The notes under the pieces are model-generated. The model did not search any database. It was not told where the DNA came from and saw only the letters and a list, made by a program, of their open reading frames with translations. Source: Diadema setosum (Eukaryota > Echinodermata > Echinoidea > Diadematoida > Diadematidae). From it: a stretch of 64,000 bases of DNA. The position numbers and the translations under genes were made by a program. Positions 61,401-64,000 of the stretch are shown piece by piece. The number at the start of each line of letters is the position of its first letter. Positions within the stretch are counted from its first letter, which is position 1. The stretch is taken from NCBI RefSeq assembly GCF_964275005.1, contig NC_092701.1, positions 11,760,788 through 11,824,787 of the forward strand, read 5' to 3'.

Positions 61401-63758
61401 GTCACAAATAAAGTCAAAGAAATCAAGAAAAAAAAATGAACAAATCCTTTATCTGGGCAAAAATAATGTCTTGTTTAGCAACAGACACGTGGTGAACACA
61501 TGTGGTGAACAATCTGGTATCATCAACAGAAACCCACAGGGAGAGATCCCTCTGGGTTTCTGTGCAGTAGAGCTAGAGAAAGGAAAAGGTAGAGATAAAG
61601 GATCTAAGTGCAAAAACAGATACATTCACTTTTTATCAATTTGAGATATTTGAGATTAAAGCTGCTAAAAAAACCCCACATATTACAATATATGTAATTA
61701 TTTTGAAATTGTCAAAACTGTTCCTTGTTAACAAGTGCAAGATCATTGAAAGGATTTTATTTTCTCTATTTTATTATGACCTTACTTTGAAAAAAAGAAT
61801 GGAAATTGCATTTATCCATGTTTGCATCCAAACTCTTCAGATAGAGGTACAAATAGAACAGACTAATTTAGTTCCCTCTAACCCTACCCACTATTAGATG
61901 GACTGATTTATGTTTCTTCCAATTTAACCCGTTGAGGACGAGTCCCGTGTATACTCGGGCAGGTGTTTATGGGAAATGCGTGTTGTAGCAAAACCAGTCC
62001 GTCCTCAATGGGTTAATGAAAGCTAAAGCATATTTTTGATACTAAAACCATTATGTTGAAACAAAATATGTGACCCGCTACAACAAAAGGATCCGAAAGT
62101 CGGGGGAGGACAATTTTCTGAAATGGCATGACATAATTCCCTTACTTTTTTACTTTAATTTCTTACATAACACAACTCATAAAAGTACCGACACTATCAC
62201 AATGGTTATTATCTATCGCAAATATTTTTTATTATGCAGGGCTAGGGAATGTGTGGTTAGCACAAGGGGGTGGATTTAGTGCTGCATGGATTTCACACAC
62301 CTCAAAAGTTAGACTTTTTGATATGTTTATTCAAGAGTGGAGAGCAGCAACATGGTCAAATAGAATCTGTACAAATTATAGAATGTTTAAGGATAATTTG
62401 ATGTTAGAGAAGTATTTACAAGTCTTGTGTAAGAAAGATTATATTACATTAAGTAAATTCAGATGTAGATCTAATGGATTACCCGTTAATAAGGGCAGGT
62501 TTGATGCAAGCCTGACAGATGAATTGCATTGTACTATTTGTTCATCCGATGATATAGGGGATGAATTTCATTATATTTTTGTTTGTCCCTTTTTCAACAA
62601 AGAGAGATTATTGTATTTACCAAGTAGCTTGACGGCCAGTAGACCAAGTGCATTACATATGGCCAAATTATTCAATTCAACTAATGCTTGCCATTTGAAA
62701 AAACTAGCCAAATTTGTCAGAATTATTATGTTTCAGTTCTCTTCAATACCAAAGAAGAAAGACAGTATTTTTGTAGAAAGTAAAGTAGATGTGAATGTTT
62801 GTACACGTAGTGGTAGAGTAGTTAAACGTCCTTTACGCCTTGTTTTGTAAACATATTTATTTATATGTGTTATTTTCACACGTACATGTACATTACCACT
62901 TATATTTTTGTATTCATATATTGTAAATATGTTTGTACTCTCATACCCCGAGAGGGGGTCGATAGAGTCAATAAAATCTTACAAATCTTACAAATCTTAC
63001 TATCATGATCAAGGGGAGGCGAAACAGTTTTCACCGCATGACAATAGAAGGTATGCTCCTAGCGACCTCTGCGATGTTCATTCAAGCATAGCGCTGGCGG
63101 TCTATGCACGACCAATTAGTAATCAGGATACCACGCACTGACCAATAAGATCACTCCCTCGTTTCTAGGGGCGGAGTCTAGCTGCGGCGCTAAATCCAAA
63201 TCTTCGGACACGTTTCTATTACCTTGAAAGTCGGAAAATCAAGGCCCAGAAAAACTCTGATTTTTTTGCCTTTCCTTTCATCATTTAGCTCCGAAATTTC
63301 GGCAGATGATAGACAAAACATTAGACTACAAAATCATGCCGAAAACAGAAATCCGATAGTTTTGCCCAATTTTGATGACGTGACTTCAAACTTGTTTTTC
63401 TCGGCTCAGCCGCCAGCGACTTTAGGATCCTTTTGTTGTAGCGGGTCACATATAACAGGACAATGATACCACCATGGTAACATCCGGTAGATGAGAAAGG
63501 AGGGTGTTAGATATCTGACATGTGAAAACTGAATGAGGTACGGTAATGTGATGGTGCTCTAAAGGAATAAAAGAAAGAGATGAAAGCTTTGCAAGTGAGT
63601 TGAGAAAAAAATGTGTATTCTGTTGCAACTTACTGACATTCCTGGACACAGCTGGTGTCTGCATGTTGCTGAGGAGGCTGGGTTCTAGGGAGGTTGCCAT
63701 GGCAACAGTGGCCCCACCCATAAGTGACTTGATTTCAGTAATCAGCATGTGCATTCCT
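49555..63758 (-). CDS. CATSPERB: Cation channel sperm-associated auxiliary subunit beta, 3' part
   Basis: CATSPERB is an accessory subunit of the sperm flagellar CatSper Ca2+ channel, with a large extracellular part and one membrane helix. Ten exons join in frame: 63634-63758, 60742-60876, 58771-58913, 57601-57798, 56599-56709, 55604-55714, 54214-54352, 51915-52009, 50877-50951 and 49555-49725, encoding about 433 residues; the human protein is about 1116. Family matches include HCTCPPTKRL, VNYRPPSKLGISIPLTNN, NADPSKPR, an FLKQC/CGCTDEMR/FTDCRERV cysteine block, APYLLTV, LYHFRMTVIDGFSYC and IYVDRAPLP, which I recall closely from human CATSPERB. The helix is about IIFATVSILMGGVVFVIYL, followed by a tail of about 20 residues ending IKYYDD. 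Cysteine-rich stem and Ig-like parts are present; the N-terminal propeller lies outside the window. Donors GTTGGC and GTGATG are weak but phase-consistent. Confidence 0.93.
49770..49978 (+). mobile_element. LINE reverse-transcriptase C-terminal remnant in the last CATSPERB intron
   Basis: The frame reads YWGKTYKVHIDKLFRLQKR, then AVRLVTKSDSRSPSLPLF, IIPIFELVQLNVLVFMFKY and HKGILPSIFQN. This is the conserved C-terminal region of CR1/L2-like LINEs. It lies antisense to CATSPERB and ends exactly where the 200-base repeat begins. No stop interrupts this short piece. Confidence 0.8.
49979..50178. repeat. 200-base direct repeat, copy 2 (last CATSPERB intron)
   Basis: It is about 97% identical to 48034-48234; differences include a one-base indel in a T-run. 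Its left edge abuts the LINE remnant. The two copies flank the last coding exon, which encodes the membrane helix. Confidence 0.9.
50512..50540. repeat. (CA)n microsatellite
   Basis: A pure CA tract of about 14 units lies in the last CATSPERB intron. Confidence 0.85.
51201..51357. mobile_element. MITE related to 48745
   Basis: GGCTCCATTTCATAG and TATGAAATGGGGCC-type ends are inverted, with TGTTAGAATAGCAAC and its inverse inside. The centre again has AGCCAATCAGGA. GATCAG and CAGATC flank it. Confidence 0.65.
52452..52522. repeat. Telomere-like AACCCT stretch
   Basis: ACCCTAACCCTAATCCTAA and CCTAACCCTAAG occur in worn form. The stretch lies in a CATSPERB intron, so it is interstitial. Confidence 0.6.
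52950..53163. mobile_element. Dispersed repeat ending GGCGGAGGTAAT, copy 1
   Basis: CAAATTTCATCCAAATCCGT, TTTGAATTATTTTGC, a (CAAA)n stretch and CTCCCTTGGCGGAGGTAAT form a layout seen again at 55130-55270 (GTTATTTTGCAAACAGACAAA and CATGGAGGTAATAA). The left boundary is not defined. Confidence 0.55.
53688..54013. mobile_element. TTAAAGGTCC-family MITE, most complete copy
   Basis: It is bounded by TTAA, starts TTAAAGGTCCTGTTTACC and ends GGTAACTTATGCCTTTAA. TACC and the ends AAGG are inverted. Its right TTAA (54010-54013) is also the left TTAA of the piggyBac-like MITE. Confidence 0.75.
54010..54130. mobile_element. piggyBac-like MITE, copy 2 (worn)
   Basis: TTAACCCACTGAAGAC, GAGTATACTCGGGCAGG and TTTGTCCTCGATGGCTAA match the family in reverse orientation with extra bases near 54030. 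It shares one TTAA with the preceding element. Confidence 0.6.
54497..54668. repeat. (ATT)n microsatellite
   Basis: ATT, ATG and ATC trinucleotides repeat, interrupted, in a CATSPERB intron. Confidence 0.9.
55130..55270. mobile_element. Dispersed repeat ending GGAGGTAATA, copy 2
   Basis: This is a worn match to 52950-53163, with CCTGCAATTTTCATTCAAAT and TTTTTGAGTTATTTTGC shared and the same CTCC/GGAG hairpin at the end. Confidence 0.5.
55840..55932. mobile_element. piggyBac-like MITE, copy 3
   Basis: TTAA, CCCGTTGAGGATG, CCCGAGTGTACTCAGG and CATCCTCAACGGG followed by TTAA give 93 bp with intact target sites. Confidence 0.8.
57930..58060 (+). mobile_element. Possible tRNA-derived SINE remnant
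   Basis: GAGTTCAAATG resembles a worn box B. The following ACTTGTGCTTAC and TACATCTTTGGGCAAAAGTTTT resemble the body of marine invertebrate tRNA SINEs. A box A is not convincing. Confidence 0.35.
58422..58562. repeat. (ATAATG)n microsatellite
   Basis: ATAATG hexamers and AAT triplets repeat in a CATSPERB intron. Confidence 0.9.
61924..62016. mobile_element. piggyBac-like MITE, copy 4
   Basis: A 93-bp unit with TTAA at both ends, CCCGTTGAGGACG and CGTCCTCAATGGG. It is in the opposite orientation to copies 1 and 3. Confidence 0.8.
62070..63449. mobile_element. TGACCC-type TIR element, copy 2, interrupted by a LINE
   Basis: GTGACCCGCTACAACAAAAG and its inverse CTTTTGTTGTAGCGGGTCAC bound it, with ATAT on both sides (62066-62069 and 63450-63453). 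It aligns with copy 1 at 15989-16659 except for the LINE and a stretch of about 100 bases missing after AAAAGTAC. Confidence 0.85.
62200..62998 (+). mobile_element. 5'-truncated LINE, 3' end with frame of about 200 codons
   Basis: The open frame (stop at 62848-62850) encodes a non-LTR reverse-transcriptase C-terminus. It has SKFRCRSNGLPVNKGRFD and a zinc-knuckle-like ELHCTIC-x13-HYIFVC motif, then ends RSGRVVKRPLRLVL. A 3' UTR ends in three CTTACAAAT-type repeats, a common LINE tail. ACTATCA occurs on both sides (62193-62199 and 62999-63005), a likely 7-bp target duplication. The upstream reverse-transcriptase core is missing. Confidence 0.85.
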
Positions 63759-63861
63759 CTGCATTGTGATGAGGGAAAGAGACCCATTTTGCAACTTCAG
63801 TTCACTTTGACAACAGAAGGCAGATCATATACTCCACTCCTAGCAATAACTTGAATCATTT

Positions 63862-64000
63862 GTGACCCTGCACCACAAAACAAACAAAAAGTCGCCAGAC
63901 ATGGATTTTTAGTTAAGGACAGATTCTGAAAAAGCAGACTCTAAGCTTTAAAATGATGTAAGACTCAATTCAAATAGACTCTCCTAACCTATCTAAATAT
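63862..64000. mobile_element. TGACCCTGCA-family element, cut by window end
   Basis: GTGACCCTGCACCACAAAAC followed by AAAAGTCGCCAGACATGG matches the reversed element at 39490-39630 for about 139 bases. It lies upstream of the first visible CATSPERB exon. Confidence 0.7.

Overview
This window looks like AT-rich, intron-rich nuclear DNA from a marine invertebrate. My best guess is an echinoderm, perhaps a sea urchin. The reasons are small exons in large introns, a CatSper sperm-channel subunit, many short foldback transposons, and frequent (CA)n, (ATG)n and poly-G/C tracts. The assignment is inference; there is no rRNA or mitochondrial marker. I found no viral or LTR element, CRISPR array or tRNA gene.

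Three genes can be supported, with most exon boundaries joining in phase. (1) Positions 2-3557 (+): the 3' end of a secreted or surface protein with thrombospondin type 1 repeats and a C-terminal CUB domain; its start lies left of the window. (2) Positions 17842-25919 (-): a complete five-exon flavin-containing monooxygenase of 536 residues with the FAD site, NADPH site, FMO signature and C-terminal membrane anchor. (3) Positions 49555-63758 (-): the last ten exons (about 433 residues) of CATSPERB, the beta auxiliary subunit of the sperm CatSper calcium channel; its start lies right of the window. One orphan exon-like signal-peptide sequence (7643-7729, +) is reported with low confidence.

The rest is non-coding and rich in non-autonomous DNA transposons. 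Main groups are: TTAA-flanked long-palindrome elements starting TTAAAGG (T2/Kolobok-like); a 93-bp piggyBac-like MITE in four copies; elements with TGACCC termini; a pogo/Tigger-type element with TA duplication; a 1-kb element carrying repeated YY1-like motifs; TTCGTTATTCCGAAG hairpin repeats; and several others. Three LINE 3' remnants are present. Several elements are nested, and the nesting gives relative ages.

The FMO second intron (21007-24390) is the densest accessory region. It holds three terminal-inverted-repeat elements, one with a further element inside it flanked by an exact 9-bp duplication. One of the three carries a 158-bp tandem array whose units alternate A-B-A-B and contain AGGTCA direct repeats. 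The last CATSPERB exon is flanked by two nearly identical 200-bp direct repeats. The stretches 3558-17841 and 25920-49554 hold no gene that I can support.
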